A DNA stretch of 64,000 nucleotides from Thermosynechococcus sp. HN-54. Its GTDB lineage: Bacteria > Cyanobacteriota > Cyanobacteriia > Thermosynechococcales > Thermosynechococcaceae. Position 1 is the stretch's first letter, and each line of letters starts with the position of its first letter. The notes under the pieces were generated by a model. The model was not told the DNA's origin. It saw only the letters and a program-made list of their open reading frames with translations, and made no database searches. Shown one piece after another: positions 38,328 to 49,543 of the stretch. A program made the position numbers and the translations under genes. The stretch lies in contig NZ_CP098039.1 in NCBI RefSeq assembly GCF_023650955.1, positions 806,001-870,000 on the forward strand, read 5' to 3'.

Positions 38328-39229
38328 TGGCCTATTCCCAAGACTTAGCTCCTACCTTGAACTCAATCTGGCAGCCCCAACCGACGGCGGATGGTTCTTT
38401 TACGTTTTTTTCGCCAGAATTTGGCGAAACGTTCCATAGCCTTGGGGGAGCACGTCAAGAAGCCTTTGATAAGTTCGCGATCGCCACCGATCTCCCCCGC
38501 AAAGCCCAAGCATCGCAGCTCAAGCTTTTAGACATCTGCTATGGTTTAGGCTACAACACTGCCGCTGCCTTAGAAGTCATTTGGCAACACAATCCCACCT
38601 GCTATGTCACCGTCGTCGGCTTAGAACTGGATCCTCGCGTTCCCCAAGCCGCGTTGGCTGTCATGCCCCCCTGGTCTGCCTCGGTTCAGGAGATTCTCCA
38701 GAGATTAGCTGACCAGCAGCAGGCGACCACCCCACAGTGTCAGGCGCAACTTTTAATTGGGGATGCCCGCCAAACGATTCAAGACCTTGTTCGCCAAGGA
38801 TTTCAAGCAGATGCGATTTTTCTTGATCCCTTTTCACCCCAGCGCTGTCCGCAACTGTGGACGGTGGAATTTCTGCGTCTAGTGGCTCAGTGTTTAGCAC
38901 TTGAAGGGCATTTGGCCACCTATTGTCGTGCTGCTGCCGTTCGTTCCGCTTTGCAGGCGGCGGGTTTACACCTTGGGACGCTGCCGATTGCTGCCCCCCA
39001 GCACAGTCATGAGTGGGCACAGGGAACCGTGGCACGCTGGCAAGCCGATCAGCTCATTCCCCTTTCGCCCATGGAGCAGGAACATTTGCAGACGCGCGCG
39101 GGTATTCCCTATCGCGATCCCCAACTGCGGGACAGTCCTGAGGTCATTCGATCGCGCCGCCAAGCAGAGCAGCAAACCTCTCATCAGGAATCCACTAGCC
39201 ACTGGCGACGCCGCTGGGGCATTACCTAG
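38327..39229 (+). CDS. MnmD-like tRNA methyltransferase (DUF752)
   Basis: A 300-residue SAM-dependent methyltransferase of the type found as the N-terminal half of MnmC, which makes mnm5-type modifications on wobble uridine of tRNA. Visible are FHSLGGARQEAFDKFA, the SAM motif LDICYGLGYNTAAALEV, LLIGDARQTI, DAIFLDPFSPQRCPQLWTVE and LATYCRAAAVRSALQAAG; the last two are hallmarks of DUF752. The oxidase half of MnmC is missing, as in cyanobacteria and plants. ATG 38327 overlaps the FHA stop (TGATG), which rules out the upstream extension of the frame. Confidence 0.88.
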   Translation: MAYSQDLAPTLNSIWQPQPTADGSFTFFSPEFGETFHSLGGARQEAFDKFAIATDLPRKAQASQLKLLDICYGLGYNTAAALEVIWQHNPTCYVTVVGLELDPRVPQAALAVMPPWSASVQEILQRLADQQQATTPQCQAQLLIGDARQTIQDLVRQGFQADAIFLDPFSPQRCPQLWTVEFLRLVAQCLALEGHLATYCRAAAVRSALQAAGLHLGTLPIAAPQHSHEWAQGTVARWQADQLIPLSPMEQEHLQTRAGIPYRDPQLRDSPEVIRSRRQAEQQTSHQESTSHWRRRWGIT

Positions 39230-39965
39230 AGTGGGTGTAGGCCACCTTGAGACTCCACAGCAGCAACCCCAAGCTCATCACCGCAATGAGTGCTCCCCAC
39301 AACCAATAGGGGAGCCACAGATATTGCTGCAAAAGACCTGTATCAGAAAGCTGTCCCCCCAGAATAGCGTAGGTAAACAGGTAGTTCACCTGCTGAAAAG
39401 TGCTAATACAGGCCTGCACACCAAGGAACTGAATCGCAATCCCCTTCAGCCAGCGGTTTCCCTGATAGGCCACAAGCAGGATGGCCACACCTATGGAGGC
39501 AATGAAGACAATGCCAAAGAGCGATCGCACCCACAGCAGTACCGAGGCTAGCATCATGATTCCCAGCGCTTTTAGACAAAAGTCTGTGGCACCGTGAGAA
39601 CGACTAGAGAAAATAAAAAGACTGCCAGCGATCGCGGGTCCCAATGGCCCGCCAATGGCGACTAAGCCATGTCCTAAATTTCCCAGCAGCACCTCACCTC
39701 CATAGCGGGCGAACCCTGAACCACTGGGATAGATGACTAGTTCTCGAAAGTAGCCCCCCAACAAAACGGCAGTAAGGCCATGCCCCATCTCGTGGAACCA
39801 CGTGGCCAAAATCGTAAAGGGGTACAGCAGATAGTTCCCCAAGGGAATCTGCCAGAGAATGATGGCTATCAGTGCCGCGATCGCCAGCAGTAGCGCCGAA
39901 CGAGGTTGTTTATTGACTGAAAGGTTCAAAGGGGCAGACTTGGGGTCTGGGCGCAAGCCAAACAT
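39222..39965 (-). CDS. M50-family membrane metallopeptidase
   Basis: A 247-residue membrane protein with the zinc motif WFHEMGHGL (HEXXH at residues 58-62) inside a first hydrophobic region, and further membrane helices thereafter. The M50-like NPDG-type second motif is not obvious; the equivalent glycine-rich stretch is GLVAIGGPLGPAIAGSLF. It fits the M50B-like group of bacterial and cyanobacterial proteases of unknown substrate. Its 3' end overlaps the MnmD-like gene by 8 bases, and infC lies 24 bases upstream on the same strand, so it may sit in the infC transcript. Confidence 0.8.
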   Translation of the reverse strand: MFGLRPDPKSAPLNLSVNKQPRSALLLAIAALIAIILWQIPLGNYLLYPFTILATWFHEMGHGLTAVLLGGYFRELVIYPSGSGFARYGGEVLLGNLGHGLVAIGGPLGPAIAGSLFIFSSRSHGATDFCLKALGIMMLASVLLWVRSLFGIVFIASIGVAILLVAYQGNRWLKGIAIQFLGVQACISTFQQVNYLFTYAILGGQLSDTGLLQQYLWLPYWLWGALIAVMSLGLLLWSLKVAYTHSR

Positions 39966-39989
39966 ATTCTCCGCAACGTTGGATGAAAA

Positions 39990-40520
39990 CTAACGCTTCG
40001 GCGCCAAAAGCATAATCATATTGCGCCCCTCTTGCTTGGGTGCCTGCTGTACTTCGGCAACCGCTTGCAGGTCATTGGCCATGCGGTTGAGGAGTTCTTC
40101 GGCTAGGTGGGAGTGCTGAATTTCCCGCCCTCGGAACGTCACAGTGGCCTTTACCTTGTCTCCGGCCTTGAGAAAACGCTCCGCCCGATTGATGCAGACA
40201 TTATAGTCGTGCTCTTCAATTTTGTAGCGCATCTTCACCTCTTTGACATCGGAGGTGTGTTGCTTTTTACGGGCTTCACGCGCCTTCTTTTCCTGTTCAA
40301 AGCGAAACTTGCCGTAGTCAATAATTTTACAAACGGGTGGATCCGCCTTATCGCTCACAAGAACAAGATCAAGCTCCTTTTCGCGGGCGATCGCCATCGC
40401 CTCTTGGGACGACATAATCCCCAACTGGGAACCATCACTATCCACCACTCGCACCCGAGGAAAGCGGATGCGTTCATTAATCATCGGTTGTTCTTGTTGT
40501 GTTTTTTTGGTAAGAGCCAC
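39990..40520 (-). CDS. infC: Translation initiation factor IF-3
   Basis: IF-3 prevents 50S joining and selects the start codon. The protein (176 residues from GTG 40520) shows [41 protein letters not shown] and the C-terminal domain [20 protein letters not shown] in parts. The frame also opens at TTG 40556, but GTG 40520 gives [19 protein letters not shown], close to the N-terminal length of other cyanobacterial IF-3, and is preceded by CAGG. A non-AUG start fits the family's usual autoregulation. The rpmI-rplT genes are not adjacent; the M50 protease gene follows instead. Confidence 0.93.
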   Translation of the reverse strand: MALTKKTQQEQPMINERIRFPRVRVVDSDGSQLGIMSSQEAMAIAREKELDLVLVSDKADPPVCKIIDYGKFRFEQEKKAREARKKQHTSDVKEVKMRYKIEEHDYNVCINRAERFLKAGDKVKATVTFRGREIQHSHLAEELLNRMANDLQAVAEVQQAPKQEGRNMIMLLAPKR

Positions 40521-40758
40521 TGGTACCTGTACTGTCGTTGATAAACGTTGGCACAAGGACTATCCTAGCTTTCAGGCGAGCTAGAAATGACCCCCTGCCC
40601 CTTGCTCTACATCTTAGCCGAGGATTGCCAATAGAGACTATTATCTCTGCCCCTCAGCAAATAAAAACGGATCATTAAGGCAAGTGCCGCTCCCTACGCT
40701 CCTAGGCTAGACTGAGGATACTTGTTGCCCACCCTAGGTGAAATTGAAGGTCTGAGGT

Positions 40759-41967
40759 ATGGTGCAGCGGCAACTGCTTACATCGACTCTGTTGGGAAGT
40801 CTCTGTTTCCTTACTACCGCCTGTGGGCAACCAAGAGCAACGCCCCCCCCACCAGTGGCACGGGTAAAACTGGCTGCTGTCCAAACACAACCCCTCTCCC
40901 AAACCGTTGTTTACAACGCCTCTTTACAATCTCGTGAGTCCATCACCCTGCAACCCCAAGTCTCGGGTCGGATTGTCCAAATCAACGTCCAAAGCGGCCA
41001 AGTGGTGAGCCAAGGTCAGCCCCTCATTCTCATTGATCCGTCTGAACAACAAGCGGTTGTCGCTAGCAATTTGGCGGCAATTCAATCCGCTCAAGCCAAT
41101 GTTGAGAATGCTCGCTCGATCCTGCGCGCCCTTGAAGCCCAGCGCCGTGCCAACCTCGCCACCCTTGAGTTCAACCGAATGCAAGCGGAACGCTACACCC
41201 TTCTTTTTGAAGAGGGCGCTGTTTCCAAAGAGCAAGCCCAATCTTTCATTACCAGCTTTCGCACCGCCCAAGCTGACCTGCAACAAACTGAAGCGGATAT
41301 TCGTGCCCAACAGGCCACTATTGCCCAGTTAGAAAAAGCCCTCCTCGCTGCCCAAGCTAATGCCCAGCAGCAGGCTGTGGTCTTGAACTGGTTTCAGGTG
41401 CGTGCTCCCTTTAGCGGTGTGATCGGCAATATTCCCCCGAAGGTGGGCGATTTTGTTACCCCCCAAACCAACCTCCTCACCCTGACCTCCAATCAACCCC
41501 TAGAGGTCTATATCCAAGTCCCGATTGAGCAAGTTCCTCGCATCCGTCGCGGCACGCCTGTGGAATTACTTGACCCCAATGGCAATGTCGTCGGGACAAG
41601 CTCGGTCTTTTTCATTGCCCCTAACACCACCAACAATACCCAGACCATTTTGGTTAAAGCCCTCTACGACAATACGCGGAATAATCTCCGTGCCGATCAA
41701 CAAATTCAAGCCCGCATTATTCTCGATCAGCAACCGGGGATCTTAGTGCCGACCACAGCTGTCTCTAATCTTGCCGGCCAAAACTTTGTCTTTGTTGCCG
41801 AAAAAGACGCCGAGGGCAAAATGATTGCCAAACAAAAGCCCATTCATGTGGGGGCAATCCAAGGAAACAGCTACCAAGTTTTCAAAGGTCTCCAACCGGG
41901 AGAGCAAATTGTTATCTCGGGAATTCAGCGCCTGCGCGATGGCGTGCCCATTACCCCTGAATCATAA
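40759..41967 (+). CDS. RND efflux periplasmic adaptor (membrane fusion) lipoprotein
   Basis: A 402-residue HlyD/AcrA-type adaptor. The signal ends in a lipobox LTTAC with Cys22, so it is probably a lipoprotein. Beta-barrel and lipoyl parts flank a coiled-coil hairpin of about 100 residues (AAIQSAQANVENARSILRAL region), followed by VRAPFSGVIGNIPPKVGDFV and the membrane-proximal end LQPGEQIVISGIQRLRDG. It links the inner-membrane pump to an outer-membrane channel. The pump gene follows after 5 bases. It is divergent from infC across a ~240-base gap. Confidence 0.93.
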   Translation: MVQRQLLTSTLLGSLCFLTTACGQPRATPPPPVARVKLAAVQTQPLSQTVVYNASLQSRESITLQPQVSGRIVQINVQSGQVVSQGQPLILIDPSEQQAVVASNLAAIQSAQANVENARSILRALEAQRRANLATLEFNRMQAERYTLLFEEGAVSKEQAQSFITSFRTAQADLQQTEADIRAQQATIAQLEKALLAAQANAQQQAVVLNWFQVRAPFSGVIGNIPPKVGDFVTPQTNLLTLTSNQPLEVYIQVPIEQVPRIRRGTPVELLDPNGNVVGTSSVFFIAPNTTNNTQTILVKALYDNTRNNLRADQQIQARIILDQQPGILVPTTAVSNLAGQNFVFVAEKDAEGKMIAKQKPIHVGAIQGNSYQVFKGLQPGEQIVISGIQRLRDGVPITPES

Positions 41968-41972
41968 CAACC

Positions 41973-44900
41973 ATGATTAGCAATTTTTTTATTAAGCGAC
42001 CCGTTTTTGCAACCGTGTGTTCTCTGTTGATTATTCTGGTGGGGACGATCGCGCTGCCAGCGCTGCCGATTGAGTATTACCCTGACGTCACACCTCCCAC
42101 CATTCAAGTCTCTGCCAACTATGCAGGTGCCAGCGCCGAAACCGTTGAAACCAACGTCACTACGATTTTAGAAAGTCAAATTAATGGCGTGGAGGGGATG
42201 GACTACATTGACTCCACCAGTGACAGCTTTGGCAACAGTAATATCACGATTACCTTCACTGAAGGCTACAACAAAAATATTGCCGCTGTTGATGTCAATA
42301 ATTTGGTAGCCTCTGTCACCTCGCAACTCCCACCGGAGGTGATTAACACGGGGGTTAATGTCAGTAAATCAACTAGGCAAATTGTCTTGGCGATCGCGCT
42401 GTACCCAGAGGAAGGGTATGATTACGACTCTACGTTTATCAGTAACTACGCGACCCTCTACGTCGTGCAACCCCTACAACGGCTGCAAGGGGTAGGCCAA
42501 GTCCAAGTCTTTGGTCAGCGCACCTATGCCATGCGGATTTGGCTCGATCCCAATCGCTTAGCCAGTCGCGGTCTCACAGCTCAAGATGTGGTGCGTGCTC
42601 TATCGGATCAAAACGTCCAAGTGGGGGCTGGGATTATTGGGGCACCACCAGCCCCAGCAGGGCAGGAGTTTCAAATCTCTATCCAAGCCCAAAGTCGCTT
42701 GGCATCGGAAGCGGAGTTTGCCGACATTATTATTCAGCGCGGCGAGGATGGTTCCGTAATCCGCATTCGCGATGTCGGTCGCACCGAACTGGGGGCACAA
42801 AGTTACAGGACGAACTTTCAGTTTGATGGCCGCAATGCGGTTGGTATTGGCATCTACCAACTCAGTGGCGCCAATGCCCTCGATATTGCCCGCGCCGTTG
42901 AAGCCGAGATGGCTGTTTTGGCCGAGAAATTTCCCCCCGGTCTGAAGTGGAGTGTGGGCTTTAGCACCACCGACGCGGTACAGGAATCGATTAAAGAGGT
43001 GGTCATTACACTCATTGTGGCCATCATCCTTGTGATTGCCGTGATCTTTTTGTTCTTGCAGGATTGGCGTGCCACGATCATTCCCTCGGTGACGATTCCC
43101 GTTTCCTTGGTGGGCACCTTTGCCTTTATGAAGGCCTTTGGCTTTTCGATCAACAGTTTGACCATGTTTGGCTTGGTGCTAGCCACGGGGCTGGTGGTGG
43201 ATGATGCCATCGTGGTCGTAGAAAATGTCACTCGCCTTATGGAAGAAGAGGGCATGACCCCCCAAGAAGCCGCCAGTCGCTCCATGGAAGAGGTGACAGG
43301 GGCACTGATTGCCACCTCGTTGGTGATGATGGCAGTCTTTATCCCTGTGGCCTTTTTTCCGGGGGTTACGGGTCGGCTGTATCAGCAGTTTGCGTTGACA
43401 ATTGTCTTTTCGATCGCCCTTTCCACCTTTAATGCCCTAACCCTCTCTCCCCCTTTGTGTGCGCTGCTCCTACGGCGAGAACGGCCACCGATGGCAAACT
43501 TTATCTTGTTTCGCTGGATCAACCGCTTCATTGACACAATGCGGCGGGGGTATGAACGCAACCTCAATAGGATTGTGCGATTCAAATACTGGGTGCTGGC
43601 GGGATTCGTAGCGCTCCTTGGGTTTACCTACTGGCTATTTCAGATAGTTCCTGGTGGCTTTGTCCCCCAAGAGGATCAAGGTTATTTTGTTACCCTTGTG
43701 CAATCGCCTCAGGGGGTATCCCTCGAATATACGAGCAATATTGTCTTCAAGGTCGCGGCAGCGATCGCCCAAAATCCAGCGGTCGAACATACCTTTGCCA
43801 TTGGCGGCTTTAGCTTCTTCGGCACAGGTTCAGACAAGGGAATTATCTTTACGAGTCTCAAGCCCTGGTCACAGCGGCCAACGATTGATCAGTTGCTGCC
43901 CCAGTTTCAAAAGGCAGTGGGCGGTGAACTGGGTGCGACGGTGTTTTCCGCCAATGTACCAACGATCAACCTTGGTGGGAGTGGCCTTGGTGGGTTTGAT
44001 ATGCAGGTGATGGATCAGCAGGATCTCGGCCTTGAGACCTTGGCGAATTCGGTCAACGAACTGCTCCTCAAAGCCAATACCATCCCTGGCCTTGTTGGAG
44101 TGAATACCCCCTTTGCCATTAACGCCCCCCAGTTGAGGGTGACGGTGGATCGCACCCGTGCCCTTGCCTTGGGGATTCCCCTCAAGGACATTTTTAATGC
44201 CATGCAGATTTACTTGGGGTCGGTGTACGTCAACCAATTCACCCTTTTTGCCCGCAGTTACCAAGTGATTGTGCAGGCAGATCAGCAGTTTCGCTCGAAT
44301 CCCGACGACATCAACCGCATCTACGTGCGCTCAGAACAAAATGCCTTGATTCCCCTCAGTAACCTCGTCACCATAGAGCAGGTCTCGGCACCGCCCATTA
44401 TTCATCACCACAACCTGTTCCGTTCCGCAGAAGTCACTGGCCAAAGTGTGCCCCCCCTGAGTGAGAGTCAAGCCATGCTGACGATGGCCTCCTTGGCCGA
44501 AGAGACCCTTCCCAATGGCATTGGCTATAGCTGGACAGGGTTATCCCTCGAGTCCACCCGCTCCGCAGGGCAGGCACCGTTGATTTTTGGCCTTGGTCTG
44601 GTGTTTGTGTTCCTCGTGCTTTCAGCGCAGTACGAAAGCTATATTGACCCCTTGATCATTATCCTTTCGGTGCCTTTGGCGATCATGGGCGCTTTGCTGG
44701 CACAGTGGTTGCGGGGGCTGAATAATGATGTGTTCTGTCAAATTGGCTTGGTAATGCTGATTGGTCTGTCGAGTAAAAATGCCATTCTGATTGTGGAGTT
44801 TGCCAACCAAATTCGCGAAAGCAAGGGCACTTCTATTGTCAAGTCAGTGATTAATGCCGCTGAGGAACGACTGCGCCCCATTTTGATGACGGCCATCTCC

Positions 44901-45107
44901 TTTATTCTGGGCATCTTCCCGCTGGTTATTGCTACGGGTGCCGGGGCAAAATCCCGTCACTCCTTGGGAACGAGTGTCACCGGCGGCATGCTTGCGGCCA
45001 CATTTCTCAGTTTCTTTGTGGTGCCGATCATTTACATCCTCATTAAGGAACTAGTGGCGCGGCTGACCAAGGAGAAGCTCGAGGAAGCAACCCCAACGGA
45101 GTCTTAA
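41973..45107 (+). CDS. RND efflux pump (HAE1/AcrB family)
   Basis: A 1044-residue tripartite efflux transporter with twelve membrane helices and two large periplasmic loops. Hallmarks include FFIKRPVFATVCSLLI at the start, the proton-relay segment GLVVDDAIVVVEN with two adjacent aspartates, and the mirrored second half with GLSSKNAILIVEFAN. It likely exports lipophilic drugs or metabolites using proton motive force. A TolC-type partner is not in the window. It forms an operon with the adaptor gene; gyrA follows 63 bases downstream. Confidence 0.95.
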   Translation: MISNFFIKRPVFATVCSLLIILVGTIALPALPIEYYPDVTPPTIQVSANYAGASAETVETNVTTILESQINGVEGMDYIDSTSDSFGNSNITITFTEGYNKNIAAVDVNNLVASVTSQLPPEVINTGVNVSKSTRQIVLAIALYPEEGYDYDSTFISNYATLYVVQPLQRLQGVGQVQVFGQRTYAMRIWLDPNRLASRGLTAQDVVRALSDQNVQVGAGIIGAPPAPAGQEFQISIQAQSRLASEAEFADIIIQRGEDGSVIRIRDVGRTELGAQSYRTNFQFDGRNAVGIGIYQLSGANALDIARAVEAEMAVLAEKFPPGLKWSVGFSTTDAVQESIKEVVITLIVAIILVIAVIFLFLQDWRATIIPSVTIPVSLVGTFAFMKAFGFSINSLTMFGLVLATGLVVDDAIVVVENVTRLMEEEGMTPQEAASRSMEEVTGALIATSLVMMAVFIPVAFFPGVTGRLYQQFALTIVFSIALSTFNALTLSPPLCALLLRRERPPMANFILFRWINRFIDTMRRGYERNLNRIVRFKYWVLAGFVALLGFTYWLFQIVPGGFVPQEDQGYFVTLVQSPQGVSLEYTSNIVFKVAAAIAQNPAVEHTFAIGGFSFFGTGSDKGIIFTSLKPWSQRPTIDQLLPQFQKAVGGELGATVFSANVPTINLGGSGLGGFDMQVMDQQDLGLETLANSVNELLLKANTIPGLVGVNTPFAINAPQLRVTVDRTRALALGIPLKDIFNAMQIYLGSVYVNQFTLFARSYQVIVQADQQFRSNPDDINRIYVRSEQNALIPLSNLVTIEQVSAPPIIHHHNLFRSAEVTGQSVPPLSESQAMLTMASLAEETLPNGIGYSWTGLSLESTRSAGQAPLIFGLGLVFVFLVLSAQYESYIDPLIIILSVPLAIMGALLAQWLRGLNNDVFCQIGLVMLIGLSSKNAILIVEFANQIRESKGTSIVKSVINAAEERLRPILMTAISFILGIFPLVIATGAGAKSRHSLGTSVTGGMLAATFLSFFVVPIIYILIKELVARLTKEKLEEATPTES

Positions 45108-45170
45108 CTTACTTTACAATTTGCAAAACTCTTGTATCGTGGGGAATGATCCTTTGGCTCGTTCGTGATC

Positions 45171-47600
45171 ATGCCCAAACAACTGGATTTGCTGACCTCT
45201 GGACAGGTGATCCCAACACCCCTGCACAGTGAAATGCAACGCTCCTATCTGGAGTACGCCATGAGTGTAATTGTGGGGCGGGCACTACCCGATGTGCGGG
45301 ATGGGCTAAAACCAGTGCATCGGCGGATTCTCTATGCCATGTACGAGTTGGGGCTGACGCCCGATCGCCCCTTTCGCAAGTGTGCACGGGTGGTGGGGGA
45401 TGTGCTGGGGAAATATCATCCCCATGGGGATCAGGCGGTCTATGAGGCACTGGTGCGCTTGGTGCAGCCCTTTAGCAGTCGCTATCCTCTCTTGGCTGGG
45501 CATGGCAATTTTGGCTCCATTGATGATGATCCCCCGGCGGCGATGCGCTATACGGAGACCCGCTTGGCAGCGATCGCCCACCGCCCACTGTTAGAGAATA
45601 TCAGCGACGCCATTGTGGATTTTGTCCCCAACTTTGACAGTTCCCAAGAGGAGCCATTGGTGCTGCCGGCACAACTGCCCATGTTGCTATTGAATGGCTC
45701 AACGGGAATTGCCGTGGGCATGGCCACAAATATCCCACCCCATAATCTAGGGGAAGTGGTGGATGCCCTGATTGCGCTCATTGATCGCCCCCATCTCTCC
45801 CTAGAGGAACTGCTCACCTACCTGCCGGGACCCGACTTTCCCACGGGGGGCGTGATTGTGGATGGGGCAGAGTTGCTGCGCGCCTATGCGACAGGTCGAG
45901 GGACGATTACGCTGCGGGGGGTGGCTACTCTTGAGGATATTCAGCCCGGACGCGGCCGCCACCGCCGCCAAGCAATTGTGGTGACGGAGCTGCCCTATCA
46001 GGTGAATAAGGCGGCATGGATTGAGAAGGTGGCGGATTTGGTCAACCAAGGGCGCTTGGAGGGCATTGCCGATCTGCGGGATGAGAGCGATCGCGAGGGC
46101 CTGCGGGTGGTCATTGAATTGAAGCGGGATGCCTCAGCGGCGCAACTCTTGGAGCAACTCTACCGCCTGACGGCACTACAAGTAACCTATGGTATCAACT
46201 TGATGGCACTGGTGGGCAATCAACCCCGCCAACTCTCCCTCAAGGAGATTCTCAGTGAGTTTCTTCAGTTCCGCGAACAGACCCTGCTACGGCAGTATCG
46301 CCATGAACTAGAAACGGCTCAAGCCCGCCAGCATGTGGTGATGGGACTCTTCATCGGCCTCAATGCGGTGGATCAGGTGATTGAGATCTTGCGATCGGCA
46401 GCCGATGGCAGTACAGCACAACAGGAATTAATGAGTCGCTTGGGATTGAGCGATCGCCAAGCCAGTGCTTTGATTGCCATGCCCCTACGTCGCCTCACCC
46501 AACAGGAGCGCCAAGAACTAGAACGGGAACAGGCAGATCTGCAAGTGCGGATTGCACAATTGGAAACCCTGATTCACCAGCGACCTGAACGCCTCAAGGC
46601 ACTGAAACAAGAATTGCGACAGTTGAAAAAAGAATTTGGCGACCCCCGCCGTACGCAGATTTTGCAGGACGCTCCTCCTCCCCCTGAGGAAACGAATGAT
46701 CGTGGCAGTGATCCCCTCTGGATAGAAATCAGTCATCGCGGCTATGGTCGCTGTCTGCCCCAGCGCAGTCGGAGTAGTCTCCCGTTGCAAACGTGGCTAC
46801 CATGGTCGGAGCCATTGCCCTTGGGCTTCACGGCACAGTCTAGCGATCGCCTGTGGCTGTTTACCGAAAGCGGCAAGGTCTATCCATTGCCCGTAGAGCG
46901 ATTACCCGTTACCAGCCGCCGTGAGAGCGATCGCGGGCAACCGCTGCTGACTCTCTTGCCGGAATCAGCGCAAGGGGAAACCCTGCTGACGGTACTTCCC
47001 CCACAACAAACGGCACAAATGCTGATCTTGCTGACGCGCCAAGGTCGCATTAAGGTCATCCCCATTGCAGATCTCCAAGACCTGAGCGGGCGCGGTCTCC
47101 AACTCACGAAACTCAAGGCGGGGGATGCCCTCGGTTGGGTACTGCCTGCGGATACGGATCATTTGGTGTTGGCCACCTCGCGGGGACGGATTTTTCACTT
47201 TTTCATCTCTGACATTCCAGCTTTGGGACGGCTGAATCAAGGCCAAACGGCCGTGCGCCTCAGTGTGCAGGAGACCTTAGTGGGGGCGATCGCCCTTGCG
47301 GAACTCGAGAATGTCATCCTTGTTACCGCTTCAGGCCTTGGTAAACAAGTGCCCCTCCCCCTAATTGAAATTGTGCCCCTTGGTCATTTAGGCCAGTTGG
47401 CGATGCCCCTGCGGCAAAAATCGGATCGCTTGGCGGGCATTGGCCGTGGCGGTAGCCCCTTGGCACTAGTGACGAGCCAAGAACGGGCATGGATTACCAA
47501 CGGTGAAGAGATTCCCATCCTCAATAAAGAAGCGATGGGGGTGGCGATCGCTCCCCTTGATGCGGGGGAACAGGTTCAGGCGGTAGTGCCGTTGACCTAA
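45171..47600 (+). CDS. gyrA: Type II topoisomerase subunit A (GyrA/ParC-type)
   Basis: The protein has about 809 residues. It shows the GyrA/ParC core ([54 protein letters not shown], and the catalytic tyrosine in AMRYTETRL) and a C-terminal beta-pinwheel. I do not find the GyrA box (QRRGGKG), which is needed for DNA wrapping and negative supercoiling, so this could be the ParC-like of two cyanobacterial GyrA paralogues; the symbol is therefore provisional. The start is ATG 45171; a GTG two codons earlier is less likely. Its 3' end overlaps tilS by 80 bases. Confidence 0.87.
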   Translation: MPKQLDLLTSGQVIPTPLHSEMQRSYLEYAMSVIVGRALPDVRDGLKPVHRRILYAMYELGLTPDRPFRKCARVVGDVLGKYHPHGDQAVYEALVRLVQPFSSRYPLLAGHGNFGSIDDDPPAAMRYTETRLAAIAHRPLLENISDAIVDFVPNFDSSQEEPLVLPAQLPMLLLNGSTGIAVGMATNIPPHNLGEVVDALIALIDRPHLSLEELLTYLPGPDFPTGGVIVDGAELLRAYATGRGTITLRGVATLEDIQPGRGRHRRQAIVVTELPYQVNKAAWIEKVADLVNQGRLEGIADLRDESDREGLRVVIELKRDASAAQLLEQLYRLTALQVTYGINLMALVGNQPRQLSLKEILSEFLQFREQTLLRQYRHELETAQARQHVVMGLFIGLNAVDQVIEILRSAADGSTAQQELMSRLGLSDRQASALIAMPLRRLTQQERQELEREQADLQVRIAQLETLIHQRPERLKALKQELRQLKKEFGDPRRTQILQDAPPPPEETNDRGSDPLWIEISHRGYGRCLPQRSRSSLPLQTWLPWSEPLPLGFTAQSSDRLWLFTESGKVYPLPVERLPVTSRRESDRGQPLLTLLPESAQGETLLTVLPPQQTAQMLILLTRQGRIKVIPIADLQDLSGRGLQLTKLKAGDALGWVLPADTDHLVLATSRGRIFHFFISDIPALGRLNQGQTAVRLSVQETLVGAIALAELENVILVTASGLGKQVPLPLIEIVPLGHLGQLAMPLRQKSDRLAGIGRGGSPLALVTSQERAWITNGEEIPILNKEAMGVAIAPLDAGEQVQAVVPLT

Positions 47601-48555
47601 TCAGTTCGATCCACTGGCCACAGACCCGCAGGTGGTAACCCCCCGGCAACGTTGAGGTTTGGCTGCCATTGCCTGCCGCGATCAGGAGACGCGCCGCTTC
47701 AATAACGCTGAACTCAATGCCCCGTTTTAGGTGCTGGCGGAGGAATCGCTGGATTAAACGGCGTTGCAGTGCAAGGGGCAATTCCTTTAGGCGCAGCCGA
47801 TCCAAGGCGGGGGGATGCTCGCGGATCACAGTGGGGGCAAGACGCTCCACCTCAGCCTCGAAATAGGCGCGATCGCCAGCGAGCAGTTCAGCGGTTTGGG
47901 CAAGTACCTCTTCCACATTCGGATTGAAGTGCTGTTGCAGATAAGGGATTAACTCCAACCGCAGCCGATTGCGGCGATAGTTCAGATTTTGGTTTGTTTC
48001 ATCCGGCCAGACGGGTAATCCGTAGGCTTGGCAAAAGGCAGCGGTTTCAGCTCGTGTCATTCCTAGGAGCGGGCGCACTAACTGAATGCTTCCCAAGGAA
48101 CGGGTGGGTAAGAGGGTGGCTAGGCCATCGGGACTAGTGCCGCGCAACAGGTGCAGTAATAGACTTTCGGCGCGATCGCTCTGGGTATGGGCTGTCACCA
48201 CATGGGTACAATTCAAGGCCTTGGCCACCGTCTCAAACACTTGATAGCGCCAAGTGCGGGCTGCCGCCTCCGTTTTGGGCATCTCAGGGGCACTCACCAC
48301 TTCACAGGCGAGACCCCACGCTTGGGCTAACTCTTGCACAAAGCTCGCATTGGCATCACTGTCCTCGCGCCAGCGGTGATTACAATGAACCACCGCCAAA
48401 TCCCACTGCCACTGGGGTTGCAAATCCACCAAAAGCCGAGTCAAGCAAACAGAATCCTGCCCCCCCGATAGAGCAATGAGAATTCGTGAGCCTTGGGGGA
48501 GCCATTGATGAGTTTTTAAGTCCGTATGCAGGCGGGCGTGGTGGATGCCCCACAC
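47521..48555 (-). CDS. tilS: tRNA(Ile)-lysidine synthase
   Basis: TilS is an ATP-dependent enzyme that changes the AUA-decoding tRNA-Ile anticodon C34 to lysidine, essential in most bacteria. The 344-residue protein shows the PP-loop [14 protein letters not shown], the [21 protein letters not shown] block, [23 protein letters not shown] and [15 protein letters not shown], all TilS signatures. The C-terminal domains are shorter than in E. coli, as is usual for cyanobacteria. The start is GTG 48555. The last ~25 residues lie over the end of gyrA (80-base convergent overlap). Confidence 0.93.
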   Translation of the reverse strand: MWGIHHARLHTDLKTHQWLPQGSRILIALSGGQDSVCLTRLLVDLQPQWQWDLAVVHCNHRWREDSDANASFVQELAQAWGLACEVVSAPEMPKTEAAARTWRYQVFETVAKALNCTHVVTAHTQSDRAESLLLHLLRGTSPDGLATLLPTRSLGSIQLVRPLLGMTRAETAAFCQAYGLPVWPDETNQNLNYRRNRLRLELIPYLQQHFNPNVEEVLAQTAELLAGDRAYFEAEVERLAPTVIREHPPALDRLRLKELPLALQRRLIQRFLRQHLKRGIEFSVIEAARLLIAAGNGSQTSTLPGGYHLRVCGQWIELIRSTALPPEPVPPHQGERSPPPSLLY

Positions 48556-48568
48556 TTGCTCAACCCAG

Positions 48569-49528
48569 CTAGAAGAACCAGCCGTAGGAGTGAAGTCCCT
48601 TGCCCAGCAAGTTCACCCCTAAGTAGCAAACCCAGACCACCCCAAAGCCCACGGTGGCGAGAATGGCCGGCTTACGCCCCTGCCAATCGCGGGTAATACG
48701 GGCATGGAGGTAGGCCGCATACACTAGCCAAACAATCAGTGCCCAAGTCTCCTTAGGATCCCAACTCCAAGGTGCCCCCCAAGCTTCATTTGCCCAAACG
48801 GCTCCAGAGATGATGCCAATTGTCAACAGCGGAAAGCCAAGACCAATCATGCGGTAGCTCAAGTTATCGAGGGTCTCGGCTAAGGTCAGGCGTTGCAAAC
48901 TCAATTGCAAGGTGGGTTGGGTGAGCACCGTTGTTCCACCACCCCCGGTCGAAGATTCTAAAGAAGGTTCTGGCGTACGACTGCGGAAGCTGCCTGTGCC
49001 CACGGAGCTGCCCTTGAGGCTGACGGGTTTGCCCCATGTGACCACCAAGAAGGCGATCGCCAGCAGTGACCCCACCATCAATGTGGCATAGCTCAGCATC
49101 ATCACACTGACGTGCATCATCAACCAGTTGGACTTCAGGGCAGGCACTAGAGGCGCTGACTGTTGCATTTCCGGGGGGAGTGAAAGGGCTGCAAAGGCCG
49201 TAATTCCCATGGCGACGGGTGCGGTAACAACCCCCACAAGGCGCTGGCCACTGATGGACTCCGCCACAAAGTGCATAGCTGTTAGCCCCCAGCACAGGAA
49301 AAAGAGGGATTCGTAGAGATTACTGATGGGAAAGTAGCCGCCCTCAATCCAACGTGCTGCCAGCAGGCCAGTAATACAGAGATTGGCGATCGCCATCCCC
49401 GTGCGACCCGCAGTGGTCAGAACAGGCCATTGGGGAAACGCTGCCCCACACCAGTAGAGCAACATCGTGATCAAAAGCACCGCAAAGGCAGTATTATCGA
49501 GCCAACCTTCTAGGGTTAATAAATCCAT
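48569..49528 (-). CDS. ccsA: Cytochrome c biogenesis protein CcsA (system II heme handling)
   Basis: This multi-spanning membrane protein of the CcsBA (system II) machinery delivers heme to c-type apocytochromes in the thylakoid lumen. About 319 residues start at ATG 49528 ([15 protein letters not shown]); the frame continues upstream to 49636 but those 36 residues have no membrane or family character. The tryptophan-rich WWD-like heme segment [19 protein letters not shown] and the C-terminal [13 protein letters not shown] are intact. It is followed by tilS after 13 bases. A degenerate MITE-like repeat lies just upstream. Confidence 0.92.
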   Translation of the reverse strand: MDLLTLEGWLDNTAFAVLLITMLLYWCGAAFPQWPVLTTAGRTGMAIANLCITGLLAARWIEGGYFPISNLYESLFFLCWGLTAMHFVAESISGQRLVGVVTAPVAMGITAFAALSLPPEMQQSAPLVPALKSNWLMMHVSVMMLSYATLMVGSLLAIAFLVVTWGKPVSLKGSSVGTGSFRSRTPEPSLESSTGGGGTTVLTQPTLQLSLQRLTLAETLDNLSYRMIGLGFPLLTIGIISGAVWANEAWGAPWSWDPKETWALIVWLVYAAYLHARITRDWQGRKPAILATVGFGVVWVCYLGVNLLGKGLHSYGWFF

Positions 49529-49543
49529 AGGTTTTTGTTTTGC

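Noticed and set aside
40521-40556. TTG 40556 as infC start
   Set aside because: Adds 12 residues absent from cyanobacterial IF-3; GTG 40520 matches the expected N terminus.
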